64,000 bases of DNA from Sinotaia quadrata (lineage: Eukaryota; Mollusca; Gastropoda; Architaenioglossa; Viviparidae). Location of the stretch: the NCBI GenBank assembly GCA_028829895.1, contig CM054177.1:53441164-53505163 (forward strand), in the 5' to 3' direction. This document shows, piece after piece, positions 1 through 11,120 of this stretch (its first letter is position 1; every line of letters starts with the position of its first letter). A model generated the notes under the pieces. That model had not been told where the DNA came from. It saw nothing but the letters and a program-made list of their open reading frames with translations, and searched no databases. Both the position numbers and the translations under genes were made by a program.

Positions 1-54
1 TAGTTAATAGTTTGAAGTTGCATTCGTGTTGTTGTTTAAATGTTTTCTTCAGAT

Positions 55-57
<3 letters not shown>

Positions 58-125
<68 letters not shown>
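58..125. repeat. (TC)n microsatellite
   Basis: Uninterrupted TC dinucleotide run of about 66 bases, followed by a CT-rich tail to about 310. The Ser-Leu ORFs running through it are products of the repeat and are not genes. Confidence 0.97.
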
Positions 126-126
<1 letters not shown>

Positions 127-317
127 GTGTCTGCAGTATTTCTTTCATTCTGAAATCTATTTCTACAATCTCTCTGCAGTCTCTGCAATTTATTTTATTC
201 TTTCTCGTTTAGCAGTCTCTTTCTCTATCAGTCTCCCTCTACATTCTACATCTGTCTTTTTCTCTGCAGTCTCTTCCTAACTGCAGTATTTATTTTTATT
301 TCCCTCTCTTCATTTCA

Positions 318-540
318 GAAGTAACGCAGACATCAAGTCATGACATTGCGAAGTAATGCAGGCATCTAGTCATGACATTGCGAAGTAATGCAGACATCAA
401 GTCATGACATTGCGAAGTAATGCAGACATCAAGTCATGACACTGCGAAGTAACGCAGACATCAAGTCATGACATTGCGAAGTAACGCAGACATCAAGTCA
501 TGACACGAGAAGTAGCATAGACATCTGATCATGACACGAT
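318..540. repeat. 32-bp minisatellite, about 6.5 copies
   Basis: Units start at 318, 350, 382, 414, 446 and 478, exactly 32 bp apart, and contain the core gcagacatcaagtcatgac. The last unit (from about 509) is diverged. Nothing coding is visible. Confidence 0.95.
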
Positions 541-661
541 ACAATCTATATGATTCTCCTTTGTGCGGAATTATTTCTGCACTTGATATACCACATCCAC
601 AATATACCACACCCATTGTCACAAGAGACAGTAAAACAGCCACTCTTCCTTTGTAAACATG

Positions 662-757
662 GGTTTGTAATAATATAAATAATAAAGTTTGATGGTTTGT
701 AATAATCTAAATAATAAAGTTTGATGGTTTGAAATAATCTAAATAATAAAGTTTGGA
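662..757. repeat. 32-bp minisatellite, 3 copies
   Basis: Units begin at 662, 694 and 726 with the core ggtttgtaataatctaaa. The period is the same as the preceding array although the sequence is unrelated. Confidence 0.9.
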
Positions 758-1110
758 CAATAGAATCTATAAGCGCTAGAATCTGGACAATAGAACTTAA
801 TACAGCATTGGCACTAGAAACTGGTTAATAGTATGGGCAATAGAGTCTCAACATTAGGTCCTAGACAATATGGTATGATACAAGATTCTAGACAATAGGC
901 TATGTACAGCATGAACTTGGCATAAAGCTTAGACAATAAAGTTTGAACAATACTTTGAACAATAGTCCGGCAAAAGGTCCTAGGCAAGAGTCTGGACTAA
1001 ATATCCTAGACAATAGAAAATGAACAGTAGAACCTGGACAACAAAGACTGGACAATCGAACCCGGACAACGGAGCCCAGGCAAAAGAGTCTGGACAAGAG
1101 AACCGGGTAA
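755..1110. repeat. Degenerate short tandem repeat rich in GGACAATAGAA
   Basis: Many imperfect copies of a 12-18 base word close to ctggacaatagaa, for example near 757, 794, 880, 945, 1010 and 1048. Spacing is irregular, so this looks like an old decayed array. The short ORFs on both strands follow from the repeat. Confidence 0.7.
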
Positions 1111-1205
1111 ACAGACACGAGCAGGCATTAATGCGGAATTTGAAAAGTAGCCTCTGGATCACGAAGCTTCCATTTCGAAAATGCCTCAGAACGAAAGACC
1201 TTACT

Positions 1206-1365
1206 GGTAAGTCACAATTACATCCTATCCTCTAATGGTACTGAAAAGTCATAATCACACCCTAGGCTATCGTGGTACAGGTAAGTCATAATCACATCCT
1301 TGGCTTTAGTGGTTCTGGTAAGTCATAATCAAATCCTCGGCTGTAGTGGTACTGGTAAGACATAA
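1206..1365. repeat. 37-bp minisatellite, about 4 copies
   Basis: The word ggtaagtcataatcacatcc recurs at 1206, 1243 (diverged), 1280, 1317 and 1354, exactly 37 bp apart. The GGTAAG words resemble splice donors, but their strict periodicity shows they belong to the array. From 1366 to 1740 I see no gene. Confidence 0.9.
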
Positions 1366-1740
1366 AATTGACCATGAGGGTTTTAATGATTATTCAAATC
1401 TAATCCTCGAAACTAAACAGGATATTTTGAAACTAAGTACGATGTACGAATTTAGAATAAGAAAACTATTGTATTCGTTAAGAAGCGCTAAAACTATCAG
1501 CCCGTATTGCAAATATAGAAAATGAAATGGAAAATCAAGAAAGAAATTATAGGCATAACACCCTACACAAGCCAAGAAGACGAGGGCAAGGTGGATATTG
1601 AAAAAGCCATTCAATCTCTTCACAATCCAAGGGTGAAGGAATCAAGATGGATACTGGAAATGCATTTCGACAGCTTCTGCAAGAAAACATGGACATCGTA
1701 GACGTTTGCTCCATTATACAGGTTGACCGTTTACATGCAC

Positions 1741-1885
1741 CTGTTATACAAGTCCTAATTTGTTAGCCTCTGTTATACAGCAAGTCCTAATTTGTTAGTC
1801 TCTGTTATACAGCAAGTCCTAATTTGTTAGCCTCTGTTATACAGCAAGTCCTAATTTGTTAGCCTCTGTTATACAACAAGTCCTG
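1741..1885. repeat. 32-bp minisatellite, about 4.5 copies
   Basis: Units at 1741, 1770, 1802, 1834 and 1866 carry the core ctgttatacagcaagtccta. Spacing is 29 bp once and then 32 bp. Confidence 0.93.
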
Positions 1886-1962
1886 TTAGAGTAAAGGACT
1901 ACTCAATGAAGAAATTCAATGCCCTGCTGTTAGAGTAAAAGGATTACTATAATAGCCTTAAG

Positions 1963-2133
1963 CAGTGCCGTCTAAACGCATGGGCACGCTGGGCAATTGC
2001 CCGGGGACCCCATGCTAATATATGTATGTTATGACTTGCTGTCAATTTTTATTCATGTGAATGGTTGTGTAGGTGTAGGGCCCCAGTGCACTGCTTTGCC
2101 CCGTGGGCCTGTAATACTGTCAGGACAGCCCTG
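1963..2133. mobile_element. hAT-type MITE (171 bp) with 8-bp target duplication
   Basis: The left end starts CAGTGCCGTCTAAAC and the right end, read on the minus strand, starts CAGGGCTGTCCTGAC, giving imperfect terminal inverted repeats of the CAGxGCxGTC type. The flanks are GCCTTAAG (1955-1962) and GCCTAAAG (2134-2141), an 8-bp duplication with one mismatch, the length expected of hAT transposition. The interior holds GGGCAATTGCCCGGGG and GGGCCCCAGTGCAC, common in this kind of element. There is no coding capacity, so it would depend on a transposase elsewhere. The open frame across 1997-2188 is incidental. Confidence 0.8.
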
Positions 2134-2141
2134 GCCTAAAG

Positions 2142-2560
2142 CAAGAAGAGTGCCCAAGTCTGATCTTATTCCCATTCTTCATAAATGAATTATCATTACA
2201 AGTCATTGTAGAAGGCACCCATGGGTTCAGTTAACACGAATAAAATAGTATATTTGTTGATTCTTGCTGCAGATGACGTAGCACTCCTATCATGTGCCGT
2301 AAAGGTTTACAAATACAGCTTGGCAAACTGGGATCGGATACTGTCAAATTTAGGTTTGGCGATAAATCTTTTCAAGACGCAAATAGTACTTATAAAATTT
2401 TAAGGGGAAATACGGCATTAATGAAATAGTCGTCGTAAATGCATATAAATACAAGTTAAACGCAGTGCAGGTGATAATAGATTTTATCACACTAGCTAAA
2501 ATTAGGAAAGTTATTGCTGACTTTAAAAAACATCAACTGGTCCTTTTTAAATGCAAAGTT
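2142..2560 (+). pseudogene. Decayed LINE reverse transcriptase fragment
   Basis: Shifting between plus-strand frames gives the order of motifs expected from the middle of a non-LTR reverse transcriptase. First comes a degenerate GVPxGxxLxPxLF-like stretch ending in FINEL (about 2150-2190). Next is an AADDVALLS catalytic box at 2266-2292, where the usual F/YADD has become AADD. Then comes a GLxINxxKT-like block (about 2350-2385), and finally VVVNAYKY (about 2430-2455), which resembles the conserved VVNAYKYLG region. At least two frameshifts and internal stops separate these blocks, so it is a dead fragment. It begins directly after the target duplication of the hAT MITE. The LINE clade cannot be fixed by eye. 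Confidence 0.72.
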
Positions 2561-2611
2561 TCTTTTGTCCTTTTGTTAAATTTAAAATAAATTAAATTAA
2601 GTTAAATTTCA

Positions 2612-2712
2612 AAGTAAAGGCTAAATGGTATGTTGACTCAAGAACATGAAAGTGAAACAGGTAAAGGCTAAATGGTATGTTGACTCAATGAACATGAAAG
2701 TGAAACAGGTAA
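2612..2712. repeat. Tandem duplication of about 49 bp
   Basis: Two adjacent copies share the words aaaggctaaatggtatgttg and aacatgaaagtgaaacaggt. The second copy has a small insertion (tcaatgaac for tcaagaac). Confidence 0.88.
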
Positions 2713-3794
2713 ACGGAACCTATATTTTAATAAGAGCTATTGTTGTGAATCACCATGTGTGCTATTTGTTTAAATATAATTATAAATTGTTTTATATTCC
2801 TATAATATTGAGGCGGTGTAAGGATTGAGAAGTAAAAGTGTGTGACGTAGTAAAGATGAGAGAGAGTGGGCAGGAATAGAATAAATAAAGAGAGAATGAA
2901 TGGCCGTAATTGTGGGAGGATACCATTTGAGCAGTTGCTTTAATCTTTAATTTCCTGCAAACGAAGCAAGGGTTAATTTCCAGTCTACCCGCAAGAAATT
3001 GCCACGTCTGAATTTAGAAACCGGAAGACGAAAGCGCGTGAGATATGTGCAAGTGTTATTTACCGAAAAACCTCACAAATACAGGGCGAATTTCTGCAAA
3101 TAACCTAGTGTTATACAGTGACCGCTTCTGCCTCCCACATGTAACTTCCTAGTTGGATCTTGGTTTAGTATTTTGTAATGTATGTTTTATTTCAGTTGAG
3201 TTAAATTAAATTGTAGTGAATGAGTGATGAGTGATGAAATTGAGTACAATACAGAAACAGTGTTTCCTCGAGAAGTTGTATGTAATTGATGTATGAAAGT
3301 TGTATGTAATTATAGCGAAAAGGTTTTCAGCAATTCAGAAAGACGTTTTATGGTTAACTTGAGAGTGAAGATTTGTTGCAACTCTAAATATGATGAAACT
3401 TTGTCATGGATAAAGCAGAAGTGATGCTTTGTTCAGTTCACTTTTGCACTTAAAGTTCAAAGTTGAAGGTGTGTTAGAGTTCACAATCTAGGTGTTAAAG
3501 TTTGAAGATACATTTTATGATTTCAGTTAAAGATGATCTTTATTAAACTAAGGGAATTATTATACAGGAATTTCCATATATTGAAGTTATCTTATACTTT
3601 AGTGTTAGACTGTTTTTTGAGAATTATTTTATTTTATGTATTTTATTTTAGTTTTGTTATACCGTAATGATATTTGAATGCGATACAACAATATCATTCA
3701 TCCACCTCAAAAACTTCCCTTAAATTTCTTTTCATTAATATAAATATTTTTCTTTAATTTAATTCTTTAATTATTATGTTTAGTTAAGAAAAGT
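2713..3794. other. Non-repetitive stretch; weak candidate terminal exon at 2984-3102 (+)
   Basis: Mostly AT-rich unique sequence. The only coding-like spot is 2984-3102 on the plus strand: an acceptor-like pyrimidine stretch ending in CCAG at 2983, then 38 open codons rich in Lys and Arg (containing RRKRVRYVQVLF) closed by TAA. I do not recognise a family, and no upstream exon or nearby poly(A) signal supports it. The rest shows nothing. Confidence 0.2.
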
Positions 3795-5080
3795 GAATTT
3801 TATAAGTGTCAGACTTGGAAGTAAACACTCGAGTTGAGAATATGCTAGAAATTGCTGATGTAATGCAAACTAGTTCAATTGGGTGAGTAGTTTCTATTAT
3901 CCAATGGTTATGATTTACGATAATGAGACCAGCCAATGGGCTGAGATTAAAAAGTTAACGTGCTTTAGAGAATTTTATTCTCTGTTCACTTTAAATTTGG
4001 AGTGGCAAGAGGTCCAGTCGTGAAAAGCAGCCTTTAACTTAATGATGAGTTAACTGACTAACTGACAGAGAATGGACTTGGAAATATTTCGTGCAATTTT
4101 TGCTATTGATATGTTGTACTTGCATTGTATGTATAGATGTATTATGTGAGCAGACTATTGTTTCTACAAATGTTTGAACTATGATGCTTATATGTAGAAT
4201 CTAAACACTTGGCATTGTTCTAGTGAAACTGCTAACAAAACTATAATGCTGTATTTATTGTACTGTGTGCGTGTGTCGGGCTAATAAATACCGGTGCAGG
4301 AAATTGTAAGTTGAGACTTGAATGTAAGAAAGAATGGAGTTAGAGGCGATAAATGGAAACTTAGTGTTTGTTCCCTGATTACAATTTTACAGGGACAAGC
4401 AGACTTTCTTCATTGTGTGATATGAATCTTCTGATGTATTGATTGTAAACCGCTATGACCAGGTAGATAAAGGAATCATGTAAGTTTAAAGGAATACATT
4501 GATGCTGACTACATGAGAAATTTCTGGTGCAGAAAAATCGCTGGAAATTGCTACAATTATTGTTCTGCTTGAAGGAGTTTACCTGGCAAAAAGAAGTGCC
4601 CAGGTTAGCACAAGAGAATAAATAGCGGAACAGTGTTTTCAAAATGCAGAGAAACACAGGGAGCTAGTGTAGTAATGGTGGGCAATTACTTGTGAAATTG
4701 TTGCAAAAGTGCATGAAAGATAATGCTTAATTCAGGTTATGTGAAGACTTATCACTTATCTCTAATATCTCCATTTCTTTTTCTCTGATAAGAGCTATCC
4801 TGTGATTTGTATTAACTATTGTTGGATTGTGTTTTTCTGTTCTCTGATAAGAACTATCCTGTGATTTGTATTAACACTATTGTTGGATTGTGTTTTTCTG
4901 TTCTCTGATAAGAACTATCCTGTGATTTATATTAACACTATTGTTGGATTGTGTTTTTCTGTTCTCTGATAAGAACTATCCTGTGATTTGAGACTATTGT
5001 TGGATTGTGTTTCAGAATATAAGACCTTGTAGTACATAATTTTGTCGTATTTGATTGTTAATTTAATAAATTTATTGTTC
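3795..5080 (+). mobile_element. Dispersed repeat DR1, copy A (5' truncated)
   Basis: This aligns by eye with 52,990-54,300 (plus) and in reverse with 50,665-52,010. Shared landmarks in order are gttgagaatatgctagaa, atccaatggttatgattta, atggacttggaaatatttcg, tcgggctaataaata, gcaggaaattgtaagttgag, aagaactatcctgtgattt and ttaataaatttattgtt. Compared with other copies it lacks the first 170 bases or so, and its right end breaks into a tandem array at 5,085. DR1 has no convincing ORF. Its termini (TGTAGCAGAG...GTGTCACA) and internal AATAAA motifs would fit a long solo LTR, but no copy here is complete enough to show a target duplication. Confidence 0.75.
4781..5010. repeat. 61-bp minisatellite inside DR1 copy A, 4 copies
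   Basis: The DR1 segment tctgataagaactatcctgt is present once in the copies near 24.7 and 54.1 kb, but here it is repeated at 4784, 4843, 4904 and 4965 with steps of 59-61 bp. The array therefore arose from the element's own sequence after insertion. Confidence 0.9.
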
Positions 5081-5084
5081 ATTA

Positions 5085-5507
5085 CAAGTCTTAAAGTCTA
5101 CATTTTGCTATACTTGTTCGTTATAAGTCTTAAAGTGTACATTTTGCTATACTTTTTCGTTACAAGTCTTAAAGTGTATATTTTGCTATACTTTTTCGTT
5201 ACAAGTCTTAAAGTGTACATTTTACTATACATGTTCGTTACAAATCTTAAAGTGTACATTTTACTGTACTTGTTCGTTACAAATCTTAAAGTGTACATTT
5301 TGCTATACTTGTTCGTTACAAATCTTAAAGTGTACATTTTGCTATACTTGTTCGTTACAAGTCTTAAAGTGTACATTTTGCTGTACTTGTTCGTTACAAA
5401 TCTTAAAGTGTACATTTTGCTATACTTGTTCGTTACAAATCTTAAAGTGTACATTTTGCTATACTTGTTCGTTACAAGTCTTAAAGTATACATTTTGCTG
5501 TACTATG
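5085..5507. repeat. 39-bp minisatellite, about 11 copies
   Basis: Unit contains taaagtgtacattttgctat and repeats every 39 bp. Because 39 is a multiple of three and the unit lacks stops in one frame of each strand, the array yields repeat peptides of 158 codons (plus) and 131 codons (minus). These have a 13-residue period and no start context or family resemblance, so I treat them as non-genes. The array abuts the broken right side of DR1 copy A. Confidence 0.93.
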
Positions 5508-5825
5508 TATGCCTATGATTAAGATTAAGAGTATATACTGAAATGTAAATAGTCATTAGGACTAAGAGCTGATACAGGAATGTCTCAAGTCTGGTGATGA
5601 GTCACAATCACCCTGTCAAAGACTTCCTTTCAGCAGACAGAAACCACGTTTCCATTAAAAAAAAATTCTAATCTTTTGCGCGCTGACTTATTGTTGCTGG
5701 AAGCATTTTAGTTATTTTTTATTACTGTGATCTATTCTTTAGCTGTTTATAATGCCACATATATGAAGCCTCTATCCTTTGCTATTCGCGTTGTGAATGA
5801 AGTCGCCTTTTTTTTTTTTTTTATA

Positions 5826-6083
5826 GAAAGTCAGACTGTTAAAGTGCACGCTACACAAATGTCTCATGATTTCTTAGCAAGTCAGCGTGTTAAAGTGCAC
5901 GCTACACAAATGTCTCATGATTTCTTAGCAAGTCAGACTGTTAAAGTGCACGCTACACAAATGTCTCATGACTTCTTAGCAAGTCAGCGTGTTAAAGTGC
6001 ACACTACACAAATGTTTCATGATTTCCTAGAAAGTCAGCCTGTTAAAGTGCACACTACACAAATGTTTTATGATTTCTTATAA
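5826..6083. repeat. 51-bp minisatellite, 5 copies, preceded by a poly-T run
   Basis: Unit core gttaaagtgcacgctacaca repeats every 51 bp, after a T run at about 5807-5822. The open 118-codon frame through it has a 17-residue period and looks incidental. The 5,508-5,806 flank shows no gene. Confidence 0.93.
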
Positions 6084-6635
6084 AGTCGAAACGGTTTGAG
6101 TGCAAGCTACACAAATATATCGCATATTCAATCACTACTGCAGCTGTGATGAGAGCAAATTTAAGGATTTCTCACGATAACCTTCTTTTGAGAGCAATAA
6201 ATCAAATGACTTCTGACACTGAAAGTAGAAGGGCGATGAGAGTTTGATTACCGTCGGTTGTTGTTGTAGATGTCAAGTAGTACTCCAATCTGTTTGCTGT
6301 CATGAACTGGTCCCTCTTATCGAATGGCAATGGTTGCACTCAAACAAACCTTCATTGTTATACTCTTCACTAATATCCATAGTTGTGTTCCGGTCCATCT
6401 GCTGTTAGCATATTTTCCCGCTTCATCTGCTTTGACAATGAATCATTGCGACGTACTTTTTGTCTATGAGTGCATCCAACGTTTGACTGTAAAACACTAC
6501 ACTGTTTCTCTTATTTTATAACTGTGTCCAACTTGCGAATATAAAAGATTTTTTGCAATGTTTATACTTGCATGTTTTCAAATTCTGTGTACTTGTAAGT
6601 GCCGTCCGAACTGTCTGTACATTTGAATATGGTAT
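6084..6635. other. Unique AT-rich sequence, no feature seen
   Basis: No repeat array, splice-supported exon or transposon landmark was recognised. A 65-codon open frame at 6324-6521 has no family resemblance. Confidence 0.5.
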
Positions 6636-6639
6636 TTTT

Positions 6640-6985
6640 TTTCCCTTTGTATTAGTACATTGACGTTTGATTTTTTTTCCTTTGTATTAGTACAGTGACG
6701 TGTTTTTCCTTTGTGTTAGTACATTGATGTGTTTTTCCTTTGTATTAGTACAGTGACGTTTAATGTGTTTTTCCTTTGTATTAGTACAGTGACGTTTAAT
6801 GTGTTTATCCTTTGTATTAGTACAGTGACGTTTAATGTGTTTATCCTTTGTATTAGTACAGTGACGTTTAATGTGTTTATCCTTTGTATTAGTACAGTGA
6901 CGTTTAATGTGTTTTTTCCTTTGTGTTGGTACATTGACGTTTAATGTGCATTTTGGTGTTAGTCTGATGACGTTTAATGTGTTTT
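6640..6985. repeat. 36-bp minisatellite, about 9 copies
   Basis: Unit core cctttgtattagtacagtga repeats about every 36 bp. Copies are near-perfect in the middle and diverged at both edges. Open frames on both strands (12-residue period) are by-products. Confidence 0.93.
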
Positions 6986-7159
6986 AAAGCAATTCCACTA
7001 AGAGTTAAAAGTGTGTATTATACAATACGGTCAAAATTATTTTTATAGCAATGTCACTAATATTTTGGAGAGTCTATGCACAGCAAGTTGCCTACTTCTA
7101 CATTGTCACAACAATTAGCTCAACGTGTGTGATACATATTGAATAGCGTCTTCTACATT

Positions 7160-7440
7160 TTCATAAGAGTATAAAGTAAGTGGTCTACATTTTCTTTGTA
7201 GCTGGGGTTTATGGTGATAATATATATAGCGTTTCTAAAAATGTAACAAGAACATTCTTAAAGTATGATGATTATATTAAGCGTAAAAATAGCAAGACTA
7301 TGCTTAGAGTATATGGTAATTATATTATAAAGCGTCTCTATAAAATAAAAGTGTATTTTGGAGTATATGGTGATTATATTATAAAGAGTCTCTACAAAAT
7401 ACATGTGAATTTTTGAGTATTTGGTGATTGCATAAAGTGA
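7160..7440. repeat. Degenerate ~61-bp tandem repeat, 2-4 copies
   Basis: The segments beginning gagtatatggtaattatatt (about 7306) and gagtatatggtgattatatt (about 7367) are clear neighbours 61 bp apart. Weaker relatives lie before (about 7200) and after (about 7415). Confidence 0.75.
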
Positions 7441-7846
7441 CCCTCAGTACTGACCTGTTTTTGGCTTTTGTGTTTTATTTTAATTTTATTTTTATTTGCA
7501 AGGAGGCATGGTGGCCCGAAAATGTGACAGGCTGTTTAACGACTGAATCAAAACAGATATATATCAAAATTTGTTTACCACAGAACAAAATCAGCTTAGT
7601 GCAGAGGAAAATCAACTTTCTCTCATGCTTCAAGCTTCTGCCTGTATAAATCTGAAATAAATTATTGATTGTTGTTTTTCTTTTATACCAATGGAATTCT
7701 AAGCTAAATCTTATTCCTATTCTCTTAGCCAATGCAACAGCTTGAGGGTCAGAGAGGTGATAGACACAAAATTGAAGCCGTTTTAATATATTCTCTGCAA
7801 GTCAGCACTTTTTTTTAGTGTAATACGAGCATGACATCTAGACATT
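7441..7846 (+). other. AT-rich sequence with a weak candidate terminal exon at 7503-7649 (+)
   Basis: A T-rich tract ending in GCAAG at 7502 could be an acceptor. It is followed by 48 open codons containing AWWPENVTGCL, a TAA at 7647-7649, and an AATAAA at about 7656. The arrangement resembles a last exon, but I recognise no family and see no upstream partner, so it may be chance. Confidence 0.15.
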
Positions 7847-8340
7847 CTAATATGTTAATTTCCAGGTATGCATCCTTGAGTCTAGTATGATGTGATATCG
7901 ATATGTTAACTTATCTTGATATTCTAATATGTTAATTTCCAGCCATGCATCATTTATCTTGAGTCAAGTATGATGTGATATCGATATGTTAACTTATTCT
8001 AATATGTTAATTTCCAGCCATGCATCATTTATCTTGAGTCAAGTATGATGTGATATCGATATGTTAACTTATCTTGATATTCTAATATGTTAATTTCCAG
8101 CCATGCATCATTTATCTTGAGTCAAGTATGATGTGATATCGATATGTTAACTTATCTTGATATTCTAATATGTTAATTTCCAGGTATGCATCCTTTATCT
8201 TGAGTCAAGTATGATGTGATATCGATATGTTAACTTGATATTTTAATATGTTAATTTCCAGGCATGCATCCTTTATCTTGAGTCAAGTATGATGTGATAT
8301 CGATATGTTAACTTGATATTTTAATATGTTAATTTAATTG
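7847..8340. repeat. ~80-bp minisatellite, about 6 copies with length variants
   Basis: Unit includes atgttaatttccagccatgc, tatcttgagtcaagtatgat and gatatcgatatgttaactta. Units differ by presence or absence of a short ATCTTGATATTCTAAT-type segment, so the period varies. Confidence 0.92.
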
Positions 8341-8560
8341 GATGTTTAAATATTTTACTTAGCTAAATGTCTGGATATATTAACTGGATGCTTTATTATG
8401 TTAACTGGATGTTTTAATGTTAACTTGTTGTTTTTATGTGTTAACTGGATGTTTTAATATTTTACTTAACTGGATATTTTAATATGCTCACTTCAAGTGT
8501 CCTTTGAGTCCAGTAAGAGTGTGATGCCTGATGTTTTAATATATATGCTCACTTTAATTA
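8341..8560. repeat. Degenerate repeat of GTTAACTGGATGTTTTAAT
   Basis: Irregular copies of ttaactggatgttttaatat continue from the preceding array and fade out near 8,560, as an eroded array edge would. Confidence 0.7.
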
Positions 8561-9798
8561 CGCGTCTAGCGTGAAACTATGACGTCATGTTGAATGTATA
8601 TATGCATACTTTTAATTCCAGCAATCATTACCTTGAGTGCAGTACAAACATGACGAGAACTTCCCTGTGTAGCATAAAAATACACATTTATTTACAAAAA
8701 GTCAAATATATTCCGTATGAATTTATTTATTATTAATTACATCAGATATTTTCCTAACCTGATATGGCGCTGTGCTAAAAAACAAAGTGACCTGACATTG
8801 TGACCTGTGCTGTTATCAACTCTGATAGTTGTATAACACCTGATGGATTTATTTACTTATTTATTTACTCTATTTGCATGTATCGATGCATTTATAGCTT
8901 TATAATTATATATTATTTGCGTTACATATGTCCATTAGTTCATACATATATATACATAGATGAATAATTACAAGAACGGTATAGTAACAAGTCGAAAATA
9001 TGTTTACTAATTTACATTAGTTGATAAACAAACTTTTCTTCTCCTTTGTCTGAATAAACAACGTCATTTACTGTTGATGTTTAGGGTCAACATTTCAGAC
9101 CGAGGAAAGTAATTACAAATTGGTGGAAATATAAGAAAAAAAATGTAGAAATATAATATAAAATGGAGGGAAATATAACGTAAAATGGTGGGGAATATAA
9201 TACTGAATAGACAAAATATAAAACAAATTTAAGGAAATATTCAAATGCAAATGATTAACCTTTAAAAAGTACTTCGTTTATAAAATATACAAGAAATGAC
9301 TATTGAATATCGTGGTATAAAAATACTCTCTAGGCGAGAAAACATTAAATGGTTTAATTAGCGAGATGAAAAGACTTTCATGAAGAGGTGAACGTATTTA
9401 TGCCGCACGAAGTGAATTATTAATAGTACAAAAAAATAATTTCGTTTCAGTTCCAGCTAAAGTTAAAAAAAATCGAGAACGAGGCTTGTACTCTGTTTTT
9501 TTTTTTTTAATTTGTCCCCAGATTGTCGATCGCCGACTGAAGCTTTTCAAATAGCCCCACGATTGTCGCCACTGTCAACACACGCCATGTAATCTTTCAC
9601 TTCGATTTTGTCCGCAAGCATACACAGCTTTCTGCTCGGTCGCTCGCAAAGTTTCCCAACAAATGCAGCTGTGGCATGACAGCCATTGCTGTTACATTTT
9701 AGTTCTTATTTTGCTTTAAATAAACTGTGGGACTGTTTCATTACAATCTGGAACAATATCAATACAGAATTTTAGTTTAGAGGTAGTAAAATCAGTAA
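8561..9798. other. Mostly unique AT-rich sequence with a short coding-like frame at 9547-9705 (-)
   Basis: On the minus strand 9547-9705 gives 52 open codons with balanced composition, containing CHATAAFVGKLCERPSRKLC and KDYMACVDSGD, between an upstream TAA and a TGA. It is locally GC-richer than its surroundings, which may mark an exon or a decayed mobile-element ORF. I do not recognise the family and no clear splice sites flank it. The rest of the stretch shows no gene. Confidence 0.2.
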
Positions 9799-9799
9799 A

Positions 9800-9838
<39 letters not shown>
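9799..9838. repeat. (TG)n microsatellite
   Basis: Perfect TG dinucleotide run of about 20 units. Confidence 0.97.
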
Positions 9839-9841
<3 letters not shown>

Positions 9842-9929
9842 AGAGACTTTGTAAACTATAATTATCCAAATTTGGGTTCGTGGAATATTGTTAGTTGTCT
9901 ATTTCATTGCAATTGTCATATGTATATTT

Positions 9930-10310
9930 GATTTTTCTTTTAATAAATTTATTGTTAAATTTATTGACCTTATGCATATTGATATTGATAATCTATGTTG
10001 GAGAAGAAAGTAAGTGGATGGGAGCTCATTAAAAATAGATTAAAGATGGATTTGTCTTCTCCTTTAGTAAAACATTTTCCACTCTTGGAAATATTATGTG
10101 ACTGTAAATGGTGATTTATGTTGTGGAATAGAGAAAACGTATACAATGTCAAAACATCCGCCAAGTGAGAGAACAGTGGTGTCTGTTGTAGGATCTTTAA
10201 TAAAATAAAATTAATATTCTCCTCACTTGAAATTAGTTATGAAAGATTAATGAATAAAATAGTCTCTTCATTAAGTGGCGTGCCGGTGTCACAGAAAGAC
10301 ATGCCTTTAT
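9930..10310 (+). mobile_element. Dispersed repeat DR1, copy B (right-end fragment)
   Basis: Starts in ttaataaatttattgttaaa and proceeds through atgttggagaagaaagt, agtaaaacattttccac, ccaagtgagagaa and aattagttatgaaagatta to end in TGGCGTGCCGGTGTCACA. The same order occurs at 24.85-25.19 kb and, inverted, at 50.67-51.0 kb. It defines the right terminus of the family as GTGTCACA. Confidence 0.75.
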
Positions 10311-10359
10311 CAAAAACTATGGTATGATAATAATGGAGAGCCATTTCAATATCAACAAA

Positions 10360-10690
10360 CCTTAATCATAAATAAACATACTTCAATCATAATATCCATA
10401 AAAATATCCATAATCATAAATTAAAAACTTCATTCGTACATAACCAAACCTTAATCATAAATTTTAAAAAAACATAATAATAAATTTTAAAAAAAAACTT
10501 AATCATAAATTTTAAAACTTCATTCGTACATAAACAAAACTTAATCATAACTAAAAACAACCTTAATCATAAATTAATAAACTTTAATCATAAATAAACA
10601 AACTTTAATCATAAATAAAAGAAACAAACCATAATCATAAGTTTAAAGCGTCTTTCTTAAAAAACAAATCTTAATTATAAATAAATAAAA
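10360..10690. repeat. Degenerate tandem repeat of CTTAATCATAAAT
   Basis: At least a dozen irregularly spaced copies of aaacnttaatcataaat(t/a)aa, with some longer units containing cattcgtacataaac. It begins about 50 bp after DR1 copy B. Confidence 0.85.
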
Positions 10691-11120
10691 TTATACTCAG
10701 TATGCCTATTAAAAAATTGGCTTTCTTTGTTGCAATTCTTCACAGATTAGACAGGGTAATCCAGTTTACGATACAAATGATTTAATCATATACGATTCCA
10801 GAATAACTCTAAATGTCCCTTATAGAGTCTGGACACGGCAACCATACATCTCATTCAAGGATAAGACTTCAGTTCCATTTGAGTTTGGACTACATTGCCA
10901 GAACACCGCTTCCAAGAATGAGATTTCATTCGTCTTTGAATTTGGCCCGTTGAAATTAACACGTCACCTAATACGTCACTTAATACGTCACTCAATACTA
11001 TACCATGAGTACACCAGCAACAAGGAAAAATGCATTTAGTTGTTTTCGTAATGACCCAGTAAGTGTTACTGCATAGCTTGTTGCTATGATCAAGTTTCTA
11101 ATTCTACATAATGCACCGCA
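10691..11120. other. Unique sequence, no feature seen
   Basis: Contains only a short local triplication of an acgtcac-taatacgtcact word near 10,963-10,998. No coding signal was found. Confidence 0.5.

Noticed and set aside
318..540. Possible CRISPR array (regular 32-bp repeats)
   Set aside because: Units are contiguous with no unique spacers, and the sequence is eukaryotic.
1206..1365. Serial GGTAAG splice donors
   Set aside because: They recur at an exact 37-bp step as part of a minisatellite.
5042..5518. 158-codon plus and 131-codon minus frames
   Set aside because: Both are a 39-bp tandem array read through; the 13-residue period follows from the array and no start context or family supports a gene.
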